The notes under the pieces are model-generated. The model had not been told where the DNA came from, searched no databases, and worked only from the letters and a program-made list of their open reading frames with translations. Position numbers and translations under genes: made by a program. From Sipunculus nudus (Eukaryota > Annelida > Sipuncula > Golfingiida > Sipunculidae), in the NCBI GenBank assembly GCA_026874595.1, contig CM049306.1:17975019-18039018 (forward strand): 64,000 bases of DNA, written 5' to 3'. Shown piece after piece: positions 23,269 to 36,900 of the stretch. The first letter of the stretch is position 1. Each line of letters begins with the position of its first letter.

Positions 23269-24893
23269 ACTAGAATACAGGTAGCCGACAAGTGACTACG
23301 TGTATCTGCCAAAATCAGAGTGGAACGGGTGAAGTGAGGCATGGATTGGGTGGCAAGGGGAAACAGAGTGAGGTATGTTGCATATTAGCATGGATGTCTG
23401 CAGCCTAAATGTGTATGTAGGTTGTGCAACCTACCACAAATCCAGAAAGCTGTCCAAGTTGAATACATATGCAAAATTTTAGGCAGAAAAGTCAAACCAC
23501 TACATGGATATGAGTGATTTTAGCCCACGGCAGACAAACAGACAGACGCTATGCAAAAATGGTTGCAGTTTTGTGTATGATAAAGACCTATGTGAGATCT
23601 AAACACAAGCACAATTTTGGCCCAATCGGTCAAATGGTTCCTGAGATATTAGCTTGGAAGTGTGCAGCGTTAACTAGAATGTAGGTGGCGCCACCTGTCA
23701 TAAAATCAAGAAAGGTATCCAGGATGTATAAACCTGCAAAATTTTAGGCAGTTATTTATGTCAAACCACTACAGAGAAATGAGTGATTTTAGGCCACGGC
23801 AGACAAACAGACAGACGCTGTGCAAAATGTGCAAAAATGGTTGCAGGTGGCCCCTCCAGTTTTGTGTATGATAAAGACCTATGTGAGATCTATACACATG
23901 CAAAATTTTGGCCCAAGCGTTCAAACGGTTCCCGAGATATGAGCTTGGATGTCTGCAGCATAAACTAGAATAAAGGTGGCGCCACCTGTCATAAAATCAA
24001 GAAAGCTATCCAGGATGTATAAAACTGCAAAGTTTTAGGCAGATATGTCAAACCACTGCCAAGATGTGACTTTATTGCACGGCAGACAAACAGACAGACA
24101 CTGTGCAAAAATGGTTGCAGGTGGTGCCACCAGTTTTGCGTATGATAAAGAACTATGTTAGATCTATACACATGCAAAATTTTGGCCCGATTGGTCAAAT
24201 GGTTACCGAGATATGAGCTTGGATGTCATCAGCGTGAACGTGAATGTAGGTGGTGCCACCTGTCATAAAATCAAGAAAGCTATCCAGGATGTATAAAACT
24301 GCAAAATTTTAGGCAGATATGTCAAACCACTGGCGAGATATGAGTGACATTATCGCACGGCAGACAAACAGACAGACGCTGTGCAAAAATGGTTGCAGGT
24401 GGTACCACCAGTTTAGCGTATGATAAAGAGCTATGTTAGATCTATACACTTGCAAAATTTTGGCCCGATCGGTCAAACGGTTCCTGAAATATGAGCTTGG
24501 ATGTCATCAGCGTGAATGAGAATGTAGGTGGCGCCACCTGTGTTAAAATCAAGAAAGCTATCTAGGATGTATACACATGCCGAATTTCAGGTGAATTAGT
24601 CAATTCACTGCAGAGATATGAGTGATTTTAACCAAAGCCAGATGAACAGATGGACACTGTGCAAACATGGTTACAGGTGGCGCCACCATTTTTTGTGTAT
24701 GTTATAGAGCTATCCAAGGGCTACATTAGTATATATTTTATTTCCTGATCAGTCAAACGGTTCCCGAGATATGAACTTGGAAAGCTCATAAAATCAAGTC
24801 CCAGAGGAGCTCTCTGGAAACGAATGCTGCAACGGCGGAGGAACCCAGTCAAAAACATAGTATCCACAAAACTTCGTTTTGGCGGGTACAAAA
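23269..24893 (+). mobile_element. Type II element inserted in a 340-bp unit of the type I element
   Basis: It starts ACTAGAATACAGG with a decayed hairpin and ends with AACATAGTATCC...GGCGGGTACA. The host unit is cut cleanly: the left flank 'AATAGAGAAAAAATGTG...AAAA' and the right flank 'ATACAGGTGGCTCCACCAGT' rejoin to match neighbouring intact units (for example 25877-25940). The core is five or six repeats of about 290 bp that alternate two forms of the GGTGGCGCCACC palindrome context. Confidence 0.8.
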
Positions 24894-27165
24894 ATACAGG
24901 TGGCTCCACCAGTCTGCAGAAACTAATAAAAACACTTACAAACATCAATATCCATGCAAAGAATCATGGTGATCTCCCCATTAGTTGTTCAGATACTTCA
25001 GCTTTTGTATCAAATTGTCCATTATTCTGAGGGATACTTCAGAGTCCTATAGCTTGAAGGATATGGGTAACAGAGACCTAATTTTAAGTTTCCACAGGCA
25101 CTTTCATGGGCCTCCTTGCATGACAAGAATGAAGATTCTAGGTCCAGTTGTTGCGATTTGTACCCTGTTGACAGATAACCACATCTTTAAAGGTATCAAA
25201 AAAAAAGAGAAAAAAAATCGTAAAAATTTGAAAAAAATAGAGGTGGCGCACCCAGTCTGCAGAAACTGATGGAACAGGTCATGATCAATATGTATGCCAA
25301 AAATCATGACCATCAGTGTTGTAGTTATTGAGATACTGCAGTTTTTGTATCAAATTTTCCATTATTCTGGGGGGGGGGGGTAATTTGGAGCCATACAGCT
25401 TAAAGAATATGGGTAACAGAGACCTAATTTCAGGTTTCCATGGAGACTTTTCATGGGTCTCCCTGTGTGTCAAGAATGAAGATTCTAGGTCCAGTTTTAA
25501 TGATTTGTGCCTGTTAACAGATGTTCATAACTTTAAAGGTCTCAAAAATAGAGAAAAAATTCGTAAAAAAAACTCGAACAAATACAGGTGGTGCCACCAG
25601 TCTGCAGAAACTGATAAAACACTCCTTGATCAATATCCATGAAAAAAATTATGGTGATCTCTGCATTAGTTGTTCAGATACTTCAGCTTTTGTATCAAAT
25701 TTTCCATTATTCTGAGCTGTACTTTGGAGTGCAATAGCTCAAAGGATATGGGTAACAGAGACCTAATTTCAGGTGTCCATGGAGACTCATCATGGGTCTC
25801 CCTGTGTGTCAACAATGAAGATTCTAGGTCCAGTCCTTACGATTTGTACCCTGTTGACAGATAACTACATCCTGAAAGGTCTCAAAAATAGAGAATAAAA
25901 AATTGTGAAAACTTGAAAAAATACAGGTGGCACCACCAGTCTGCAGGTACTGATGAAACACCTCTTGATCAATATGTATGCCAAAAATCATGACCATCAG
26001 TGTTGTAGTTATTGAGATGTTGCAGTTTGTTTTTATCAAATTTTCCATTATTCTGGGGGGTTATTGGGAGCCCCCCATAGCTCAAAGGATATTGGTAACA
26101 GAGACCTTATTTCAGGTTTCCATGGAGACTTTTTATGGACCTCTCAGTGTGTCAAGAATGAAGATTCTAGGTCCAGTCTTTATGATTTGTGCCCTGTTAA
26201 CAGCTGTTCACATTTTTAAATTCGTAAAAAATCGAAAAATTCAGGTGGCGCCACCAGTCTGCAGGAAGTAATGGAACATCTCATGATCAATCGTATGCCA
26301 AAAATCATGACCATCAGTCAAGTAGTTAATGAGATATTGAAGTTTTTGTATGAAATTTTTGACTTTTCTGGGGGGTACTTTGGGGCCCCATAGCTCGAAG
26401 GATATGGGTAACAGAGATCTAATTTATGGTTTCCATGGAGACTTTTAATAGGTTTCTCAGTGTGTCGAGAATGAAGATTCTAGGTCCAGCGGTTACAATT
26501 TGTGCCACGTTAACAGATGACAGCATCTTTAAATGTCTCAAAAATAGAGGAAAAAATTGTAAAAAAGTCGAAAAATGCAGGTGGCGCCACCAGTCTGCAG
26601 GAACTTATGGCACATCTCATGATCAATATGTATGCCAAAAATCATGACCATCAGTGTTGTAGTTATTGAGATATTGAAGTTTTTGTATGAAATTTTTTAC
26701 TATTCTGGGGGGTACTTTGGGGCCCCATAGCTCGAAGGATATGGGTAACAGAGACCTAATTTCTGGTTTCCAAGGAGATTTTTCATGGACCTCTCAGTGT
26801 ATCAAGAATTAAGATTCTATGTCCAGTCTTTAAGATTTGTGCCCTGTTAACAGATGTTCACATTTTTAAAGGTCTCAAAAATAGAGAAAAAAATTTGTAA
26901 AAAATCGAAAAATACAGGTGGCGCCACCAGTCTGCAGGAAGTGATGGAACATCTCATGATCAATATGTATGCCAAAAATCATGACCATCAGTCAGGTAGT
27001 TAATGAGATATTGAAGTTTTTGTATGAAATTTTTTACTTTTCTGGGGGATACTTTGGGGCCCCATAGCTCGAAGGATATGGGTAACAGAGACCTAATTTC
27101 TGGTTTCCAAGGAGATTTTTCATGGACCTCTCAGAATCCCAAGTTAAAAGGTTCTAGGTTCAGCG
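24893..27165 (+). repeat. Seven-unit tandem array, period about 340 bp
   Basis: Unit starts at the palindrome-like box are at about 24899, 25243, 25588, 25926, 26244, 26580 and 26917. Each unit carries AGTCTGCAG, GGATATGGGTAACAGAGACC and GAAGATTCTAGGTCCAG. It is the core of the type I element. Confidence 0.92.
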
Positions 27166-27514
27166 GTTACGATTTGTGCCTGGTTAACGGACGGACAGAC
27201 GGACGATGGACAAAGAGTGATCGCTATAGCTCAGATGACTTTCAGTCAGCTGAGCTAAAAAACACGCCCTCTCTATTTACCGTGAGTATCCTTATGTGAG
27301 TACCTGTTACCTGTCCTAAATATACGTCACGTTATTGGACACGGGAACCAGTCTAACCAACAAAGGAGTCCTGTAATTGCACTCTCATATACAAACCTAT
27401 CCTGTCACTTTCCAAACATATTTTTGATTACCATATCATAGAAAACTATATCCTACAGTCTGATTTCCATGTCAGTAATAACAAAATATATGACAACACG
27501 CAATGGTGTAATAA

Positions 27515-27520
27515 TTTATT
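27515..27520 (-). terminator. LMF1: Candidate polyadenylation signal of LMF1
   Basis: AATAAA on the minus strand, about 214 nt beyond the LMF1 stop codon. This is the best match in the 3' flank, but usage is not shown by sequence alone. Confidence 0.45.
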
Positions 27521-27733
27521 ATTTTCATTCACATTTTGATTATGTGAATGAGGTAAAACAGTATCTGTCCTACTAGTGAGCAATTGCAGGCCGAGATATT
27601 ACAATGTGTCAGTCCTATGCACAGAGAAGTCGGAAATTCTCACATGTACACATTTTCCTGCTAAAACATCCATATCACAGAAAAAAAAGAAACCCAATAA
27701 CAAATGTTTCAACCCATCAATTTCATGCATAGT

Positions 27734-27926
27734 TTAAGATCTCTTTTTCTTCCAGCGTAGCCTTGGTAATCGCCATCCCTGGGCTTTGAGGTATTCTTTC
27801 AGATTTTCCAGTGACACCGGTGGTAGATACTCCCCTATCTTCCGGCGGACCCACCACTGTCCCTTCTGGGCAGGTTTGCTGCCTATTTTTGCGTAGGTGT
27901 AACGGTAGTGTTGTGCTCTCACCCAC
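27734..27926 (-). CDS. LMF1: LMF1 exon 12 (residues 514-577, stop)
   Basis: 193 nt, acceptor TGACAG, ending TAA at 27736-27734. It encodes WVRAQHYRYTYAKIG, KGQWWVRRKIGEYLPPVSLE and ends with the basic tail WKKKRS. Confidence 0.96.
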
Positions 27927-30900
27927 CTGTCAGGGAATATTCATAATTTCCTTAAATCTGTTTTGTTACAATTAAAAGAAAACAATTTTTTTATCCAAAG
28001 CTAAAGGCCTAAACATGTTATGATTTTTTAGAGGATAGGTCCAATGTCTATTGATCGGATTGTCAACTGATGATGGATAAAGGTAACCATCTGATAAGAA
28101 TGATATGCTTTTAGCTTCCTTGACTTCAGATATCATTTGCACAGGGTACGTAATTATTTCTTGAATAATTCAGTAGTACTAGCTTGTAGTAAAATCAATG
28201 AAACAAATTACTGACAGCACCATGACCCAATGCCTAAACCACCAGGGAATGTTTACTCGATTAACCAGAGAAATATGGTAATACTATTCAAAACTGATGC
28301 CAACTGTTAAAGAAATTTTTAATAGTTCAGAAACCAATGTTAAACTATATCCAGTTCTAAGAACATCTTGACAAATTGATAATAACGACTGTAACATACG
28401 TCAGTATTTTTTTTTCAAAACTCAAAGGATAATTATTATTTTTATTCAGTTTCTTGTGGATTATTTCCAATAAAACTATATATTATTAATTGGTGTTTGT
28501 TATTTCTACAAGCTACCCTTATGATAACCGGGGAGGGTTTTAAGCCCCCCACTCTTCTGAGCAGAATACCTGTCTATTATATTCTTGTTACTCACTTTGG
28601 GGGTTCTCTTCCCTGGAAAGGATTGTGGGCAATGAGGCCTGATACAGGTTCATCATTGGACAGTAACTTGGCAGCCAGGTGAACAAGCCAGTTATTGTAC
28701 TGGTAATTCTGAAAAATATAAGCCATATTATGCCCATTTATTGGCTGTTGTCAATACCAATGGTAACTGATATGCATGTTGTACCAAAGGAAAAAAATAC
28801 AATAATTTGAAGTTGGCTTCTTCTACAGTTTAAACTTATGATCCCTTCAATGTTCTGGAAGGTTGTGCTGCCAACGGGATACAATTAAATATTGATTACA
28901 GTAAAAACAATACATTTTTTTATACTTTGTTATATATTTAGTTTTACACTATGTATATTCTCATACTTTTTTAGAGTTTAGATACAAATACCAGGGTGCA
29001 GTGTACTAATGTATTCAGAAGGAAAAATAATTACATACCATTTGATTCCTTGAAGACACTGTAAGGGGAAAGTTTAGCAAACTGCACCATGATATTCTTT
29101 CATATGACAGGACATGCAGATATCATGGCAATGCTTATAGCTATTTTTCAGTACACGAGGGAGTTTGATGCATAAAAGGAATTGGACACTTGCAGGGGCA
29201 TGTTTAGAGGGGGGCGCAACAGGGGCGCGCCCCCCCCCCCCTAAAATCTGTCTAATAACTTTTAGGAGGCACTCAGTTTCGTAAATTATCAGGGCGTGTC
29301 TAAACCATTTGCAAAAAAGCTCACAAAGTTGTATTTGTAAGGCCTAGGGCATAGTTTAAACTTTCAATTCAGTAACAGTATAGGATGACACCCTCTAGTA
29401 GCTATGATGGACCAAACAAAATCCTCATTGGAAGCTGCTGCTCATGCATAGGCCATGGCACACGACAGTCCTGGTGGTTAGCCATTCAATACCAGTTTTG
29501 TGATTGTTTCAGGTATACGGTAACGTCAGTGTGTGGTGTTCAATCCCCGCCGGTTTTTATTTAATTTAGAACAGGCGCTATATGAGCAGTGAGGTCAGCA
29601 GGTACATCGTAACGGGGGCACGACGGGCCCGAGGGGTGCCCGATCGACTGGGAATTTCCTTTAGAGTAGAATAATATGTTTGAAAATGGAGAAGTCTCAT
29701 TTAGTTTTTATATAAATTTATGTCAGGAGACCCCGCGAGGGTCCAATATAGGGCGACAGAAATGCGCATCCCGTTTGTCATTTGAGGGACATGTATATAT
29801 GGAGTTTTTAATCCAAATTGACGGGTCTAAATTAAGGGACCTGTACGGGAAAGGAATTTCCTATAGGGGCCAATGAAATGTTTGAAAATGTAGAAGTCTT
29901 ATTTTATTTTAGCTTAGGAATTTCCAATGAAGCACAATAAAAAGTTTGAAAATGATGAAGACACATGTTTTACGAAAAGTAAGTATATAATTTCTAATAG
30001 TGAGTGACCTAAGGGGCCAGGGCCCACCAGGATTCTCCTATGTGAAGAACACCATTGAATACTTGAAAATTAGAAAATCTTTATGGCTTTTTAAGTTTAC
30101 TTGCATTTATGAAGCTGTCAACAGGACAACTCAAAGGAGCCCGGCTATATGCTTGTTAATGCGGAACTTTTTTTTTTTAATCGGCAGTGATCGGAAAGGA
30201 CAAGAACAGGCTTGACGATAAAGTCTCAAATTTAAGTCTCTTATTTTGTCTACACACTGTACTGTTATAAAAATGTACGTTCCTGCAAATATAACGCGAT
30301 TTTAAATGTATACATGCATAAAGTGAACTGTACATAACAGGCACATGCAATATACATGATGCCAGGAAGGCTTTGGGACGGTGAATCCCTTGTGAAAATA
30401 CGTCACGCGAAAAGGGGGATTTCGCGGAAACGCGTGGGTTTCCGGGCAAATTGAAAAGCTCAATTCAGAGCGATTTTTTCAGCGCGCAGACACGCACGCG
30501 TTTCCGCATGCATGGAAAAAGGGCCATAGTGATGCCTGCTAAGACCTCCATATGATTTTTATTTTAGTTTAGCATGGTGGATAAAGTGTATATGATGATA
30601 TACGTAGCATTAAATGGAGAAAACTTTGCATCCCTCTGTTAAAGTTCTTTCTTTAGTATACTGCTTCAATAAGTAGAGCCTTGAATTTATATCGAATAAA
30701 GAGTTAATTACACCCGTAAAACTACAAGGTTTTTATAATGAAGAAAAGGAGAGGGCCAGAAACCTTTGGTACCGCCTTGAAATATTTCTCACGCAGGCCC
30801 TGCTAAATCTTACTAAAATCGTTAATTTATTGTGTACAAAAATGAATGAAATATAGCCTTTCTGCTCAAACATTGAGTTTAATTAATCTTAATAATATGA

Positions 30901-33900
30901 TCGAATAGACACATTACCAATCGTCAGTGACTGTCATCCCTGATGCGAAGTAGGCCTAACTCTATGCAGGGACAAACCAGTAGAAACTGTGGCTTTGTAA
31001 TTTGAAACAATTCAACATTCAAGGGGAGGGGCGTATATAGATCATAGTGCAACTGTCGACTGTCCTGGCCGGGGGGGGGGGGGGGGGGGGCGGGGGGGGT
31101 TTCACCTCAGACTTTTTGCGGTCGTGAGCCCCCCCTATGCTAAAAACCTGCGCACGCCCTTGACTTGTGAGAAAATTATTTCTCTTTATTTTGCAAAGAT
31201 CACTTTACAATAACCATCAGCCAAATTAAGACCAATGAGTGTGAATGATTGTGATCCTCTACTGTTACATGCTTGCTCATAAATATTTTCTTTCTAAAAA
31301 GAGATTGCACCTGAAAAGCCGCAAACCACATGAGCCAGTCAAGCCTGTAATGATATGGTGATATAAGGCATGGTCTCCTGGAAACGTTTCCTGAAAATAC
31401 ATGAAATAGGCATGGTAAAATTTCTTGAAACTGGTATGTGATATGTACATATTAAAGGTTGATTGATTACCAATGGCCCTGACAATAATTAATAACATAT
31501 AAAAAAACAGTTTCTAAAATAGTACAAGTGACAGATAATGCAGCATAGAACAGATATTATATCTAAAATAGTACAAGTAACAGAAAATGCAGCATAAAAC
31601 AGAGACAATTTCTAAATTAGTGCAACTGACAGAACATCCGGTATAACTTTAAAACACTGCAATGGAGACTCTCACTCAATTTCCATCATTTTTAAAGTCC
31701 TAAGATGTCTTAACTGCTAATCTTTGCCAAACATATAACATAATGTTTTGATTAGACAATGAAATACTTCGGAGCATTAGGTGACTTAAGCTCACCTAAG
31801 GCTAAGTTATTGTCACATGCAACTATTCTTTTACAATGGAAGCACAACAACATAAAGGCCAGCTTTGAAAACATACTGCCTACTGAGCCATGTTACAAGT
31901 CATGCCAAAAACTACACTACAATGGCCATTCAAACTTTTATAAGAATATAAATGTACACAGCTGGTAATCTTAATTTTAGTGTATGTGTGAGATATTAAC
32001 CAAGTACACAATGAATGCACAAACCAAAGCAAAATCCTGTCTCTCTAGTAACTCCAAGTACTTCCCAAGACTTGGCTGCATAGGTGGGATACATGCTTGT
32101 ATGTGGTCACAAACATGCAGGGAGAAATATGAATACATGTGAAGGTTTAAAGTGGAGCTTTCTTACACACATAGTAATGTTTTTAGAAAGAAAAAAAAAG
32201 TTATCAGTTAAAGAAATACAAATCTTGTAGGAAGATTTACAGACATTACAAAACATGTTTGTTTTGTAATACAGATTTTCAGTCCATTTTTATAGGTTTT
32301 CATTTAACTTCATACCTTATCCTACCACCCTGGTACTGCTTGAGAATTTCAATACACATAAGTGAGAAATGAATAAAAAATATCACTGACCAGGCTTACA
32401 CTTGAATTCGAACTCCTCCCATTTAGTGGATGGGTCTTGAGGATCTCCGTATGTTCCCTCAAAGATCACCTCTGTCCTCTCCTTGGTTATACTGGAAACA
32501 GACACATTTCATATGTACATCATATATTACACAAAACTGCAGTGTGTATGTTAATTAAAAGAAGCAACAAGGAATGCTGTGGAGTAGCAGTTAAAGTTGG
32601 TAGATAAAACTCAATTAGGGCCTAATACCACGTTGAGAGCAATAGGATGTGTAGCAAAAATTATACTGAAATTTGCAAGATATCATATACAAGTAACACC
32701 AGCGTAGAAGGTATCACAAATAATTACTGTGCCAACATTAAAATATTTTGATGTATATCAAAAAACCATCTATGTCAAGCAACATTTTGTTATAATTTTA
32801 GGCATATCATCAAAATATATTTGGCCGATACAGAATTTATGGTAATGCTTTCAATAAACATTACTTTTTCTTTCATGCATAAAGCTGCATCTAAACAACA
32901 GTCAGCTGATATCTGATCATGGACACATGGATAAGATGCAGAAGCTGTCCCGTATAAGTATGCCATAGGGTAAAAAAATATGCTGCTCTATTCAACAGCA
33001 TTTCTTTTTTGCCTTACCTGCCAAATGCTCCATATGTGTTAACAAGCCTGAGAGGATCAAAGGACGTGTTCATTGCCTGTCTGCTGGACAGGAGGTTCTG
33101 TACCACAGGAACGCTCAGGTAAGCTATCAGACCTCCAAGAGCCAGGTTAGACAGGCGACGAGTATAGTTACCTGTCAAATACACCAACAAAATTAATAAT
33201 AAAATATGTTATGAGATGTACGTGCAAACCTATTTCATCACAAATCAATTAATTTGCTTTTGACAATAAACAAGTAGGAGAGAGATTCATGGAGGGTTGC
33301 CCAGCTTACACTTGGTTACATCCTTGGTACTATGGATTGGCCGGCCTCTTGGTAAACTGTGCCCGTGGAACAACTAACAGGGTAAGTTAATGTTATTAGA
33401 CTGCTATAAGCACAATTGCTACAACCCCCTGGACCTATTCATGAGAAAATGCGTCAGGATTAATTAACAAAAATAGACAAAAAAATTTATTTTACAAAAA
33501 AGTTTAAATCCTTTAGCAGAGGCAGTTTTAGTTACATTTAACCAACTACAAACAAACTACAAACAATTACATGTACAAACAACAGATGAATATCAAAGTA
33601 AATTAATAGGGATGATCTTTAATTACTGTGTTTTTACTGATGTCGTCCCAGAACCTGTTTTTCCCTTAAGCTCTAATTTTGTGCTAAACATTTATTTGTC
33701 ATGTCCTTTATTGTTCCAGTTATGTCATGATCTTGTGGTGTTCTGGCTCCCCTCACTGACAAGGGCAGTCTCTGGGGCTGGCCATGGCATATCAATAACA
33801 ATTTATAAACCTTAAAGGAAGTTTAAACCAATAGTGGCATTCTCACTGACTCATTTTCCCATGTATTAAAAGATGTTTTAGCCTTTCACACCTTTTAATC

Positions 33901-36900
33901 ATATGTGGTTACCGATCCGAAATGAGTCTAAACTTTACAATATACGTTGTTATATGTTATGTACAGGAATTGTTATGGTTCTTATATTGGGGGTAACTCA
34001 AAGCATCATCTACATATTGTTAAAATAGTTGCAGCTCTAATCCTCATTTTCTGAACAGGTTACTGTTCCCTATCATACATATTGAGAACTGCTTGACTTT
34101 GGTTTAGACAAATGTAAAATGAACTGCATATATGGCTTTTGTGGCTCAGGGACTGAGCACAAGACTCAAAGCTGGAAGATTGTGAGTTCGAATCTGAGCT
34201 GAGGCAGTGAGATTTTTCACAGCTGACTCCTGACACCCCTGGGTGAGTACTCTGCATGCTAAATGGGAATGCTGTGAACTTAGGAACATCTAACTGTATG
34301 CCAATTTTTTTATTTTTATGTCCAACATTCCCAATTCTCCCCAGAAAACAGAGCAGAAGCACACAAGAAATTGCAGTCTCTTAGCACTAAGATAAGCTGT
34401 ACCAATCTTTACTGAATATAATAAGTGAATACTGTGGAACATGAGGAAAACACATTGCAAAATAATGTAAAACATGTTGGCTTGTCCGCTAAACCCCACT
34501 TGATCAGACTTACCCCACCTGAGTGGTGGAGCTTTACCCGTCTTCTCCTCTTTTTGAATCTCTGCCACCTTCCATTTCACTCCACCCCTTTTATTACTGA
34601 ACATCCATCCAAGGGATGCGTCGTCAAAGCAACTCAAGCTGGGCAGGATGGTGAGCCAGTTAAGGAAACTCAGATTTCCGCTGATGATGAGAACCACCTG
34701 TATAATGTGAGGGAACTTATCTTAAGACACAGCTATGTGAAAAAAAGCCCTGGGGTGGCTTAACGAATGCATTAGCTCCCAACTTAGATTTATAAATCTC
34801 ACTTAAGTGCCAATCAGGAATATACTCAGTGTCTGATTATGATAATGTCTCCAAAAGGACATCCATATTTATCATTTGACAATTTAATTCTGTTAAGTAC
34901 TATAAATGACACTTAATTTTTCTGTTATTTTTACAAATCAGATATAATATTTAATACTGCCTTGAATGAACCAAGGTTCACAACAAATGTTTATTCACAG
35001 AATATGATTCAACACATCAGAAGTTTTATTTTTTTAAAAGAATTATCTTCATTAGTTACATTATCAGCCAAACATTACCGGCCATATTTCACATTATAAA
35101 TATTTTTGACACTTTCTCTTACTGGCTGTAATTCCCAAGTGGGAAAATAAAACTGTAGTTTAGGCCAGAAAAATGAAAGACTATACCATAAATATACCTC
35201 AAATAACAGTAGAAGATACCAGATAATTTGTGATAAGACCAAAGACAAAAACAAATTTTAACTAGAATTAGGGTAGTCGACAAGCAACTACGTGTATCCG
35301 CCGAAATCAGAGTGGGATGGGTGAAGTGAAGCATGGATTGAGCAACAAGGGGAAATAGAGTGTGGTGTGTCACATATTAGCATGGATGTCTGCAGCCGAA
35401 ATGTGTATGTAGGTTGTGCCACCTACCGGAAATTTACAGAAAGCTATCAAAGTTGTATACAAATGCAACTAGAATATCAGCAGAAGCTGACAAAAGCCCT
35501 CAGCCAAAAGAACAGTGTTTAGAGGTGGTAACAGTGACAAGTACTAAATATCTGTTCTCACATGGATGTATATCTGTACATGTCTCAGTTATAAATTTAA
35601 AATGGAGAGGTATGTACCATGACTCATAACAATCCATCAAATGCTTCCTGAAAATAAGCTTCTAAGTTTTATTCTATTATGAGCTCTGTGACCTTGAAAA
35701 GCAGGTCAAGGTCACCCATCTTCGAAATTGACTGAGATTTTGTTGATATGCATCTTCACCAAAGAAATAAAATTCCTATTGTGAATCCTTTTAGAGATAT
35801 CCTGCTCACAAGGCCAAAATTGAAAAATCCAAGAAAAATTCATTAAAAATCAGAAATTGCACGTGGCGCCCCCAAACTTGTGCAGCAGTTACAGACCATC
35901 AGTTCCTATGATCATAGTAAGTATTGTGAAAAATCCACCCAATGGTTCCTGAGAAATAAGCTTCTAAATGTTTTTTTTATAATCAGCTCTAAAACGTAGA
36001 AAAATAGGTCAAGTCACCCATCTTCGAACTTGACCAAGATTTTGTCAATATACATCTTCACCGAAAAAATAAAATTCCTACGGTGAATCCTTTTAGAGAT
36101 GTCCCGCTCACAAGCCCAAAGTTGAAAAATCCGATAAAAATTCATTAAAAATCAGAAATTGTAGGTGGCGCCACCAAACTTGTGTAGCAGGCACAGATTA
36201 TCAGTCCCAATAATCATAGTAAGTTTTGTGAAAATCCACCAAATGGTTCCTGAGTAATAAGCATCTAAGTGTTTTTCTATAATCAGCTCTAAAATGTAGA
36301 AAAATAGGTCAAGGTCACCCATCTTCGAACTTGACCGAGATTTTGTCGATATACATCTTTACCGAGGAAATAAAATTCTGACGGTGAATCCTTTTCAAGA
36401 TATCCCGCTCACAAGGTAAAAGTTAACGGACGCCGGACGGACGGACGGACGGACGGACAGCTTGGGTGACGACAATAGCCCATCAGCCTAAGGGCTGAGG
36501 GCTAAAAAGTCAAACCACTGCCAAGATATGAGTAATTTTATCCCACTGCAGACAAACAAATGGACCCTGTGCAAAAATGGTTGCAGGTGGCGCCATCAGT
36601 TTTGCGTATGATAAAGAGCTATGTGAGATCTATACACATGCAAAATTTTGGCCCAATCGGCCAAACGTTTCCCGAGATATAAGCTTGGATGTCTGCAGCG
36701 TAAATGTGAATGTAGGTGGCGCCACCTGTCATAAAATCAAGAAAGCTATCCAAGATGTATAAACCTGCAAAATTTAAGCAGATTAGTCAAACCAGTGCAG
36801 AGATAAGAGTGATTTTATCCAACGGCAGAAAAACAGACAGACGCTGTGCAAAATAGGTTGCAGGTGGCGCAACCAGTTTTGCGTATGAAAAAGAGCTATG

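Larger units (their letters stand above)
23092..27262 (+). mobile_element. Type I Helentron-like element with nested type II element
   Basis: The left end is AGTGACCC with palindrome TGACCCATGGGTCA (23094-23107) and subterminal GCTCAGCTGAC (23112-23122). The right end is the exact inverse GTCAGCTGAGC (27245-27255) then TAAAAA. The right terminus folds: AGCTCAGATGACT pairs with AGTCAGCTGAGCT with one mismatch. An ACGG-rich tract lies just before it (27188-27210). The core is seven units of about 340 bp. The first unit is split by the type II element 23269-24893. Confidence 0.75.

Noticed and set aside
24985-27299. Many 60-100 codon frames over the 340-bp repeats
   Set aside because: The same fragment recurs in each unit with frameshifts between units and no known domain; these are repeat artefacts.
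34136-34210. Possible tRNA gene
   Set aside because: A and B boxes are present but acceptor and anticodon stems do not fold properly; it is better explained as a SINE head.
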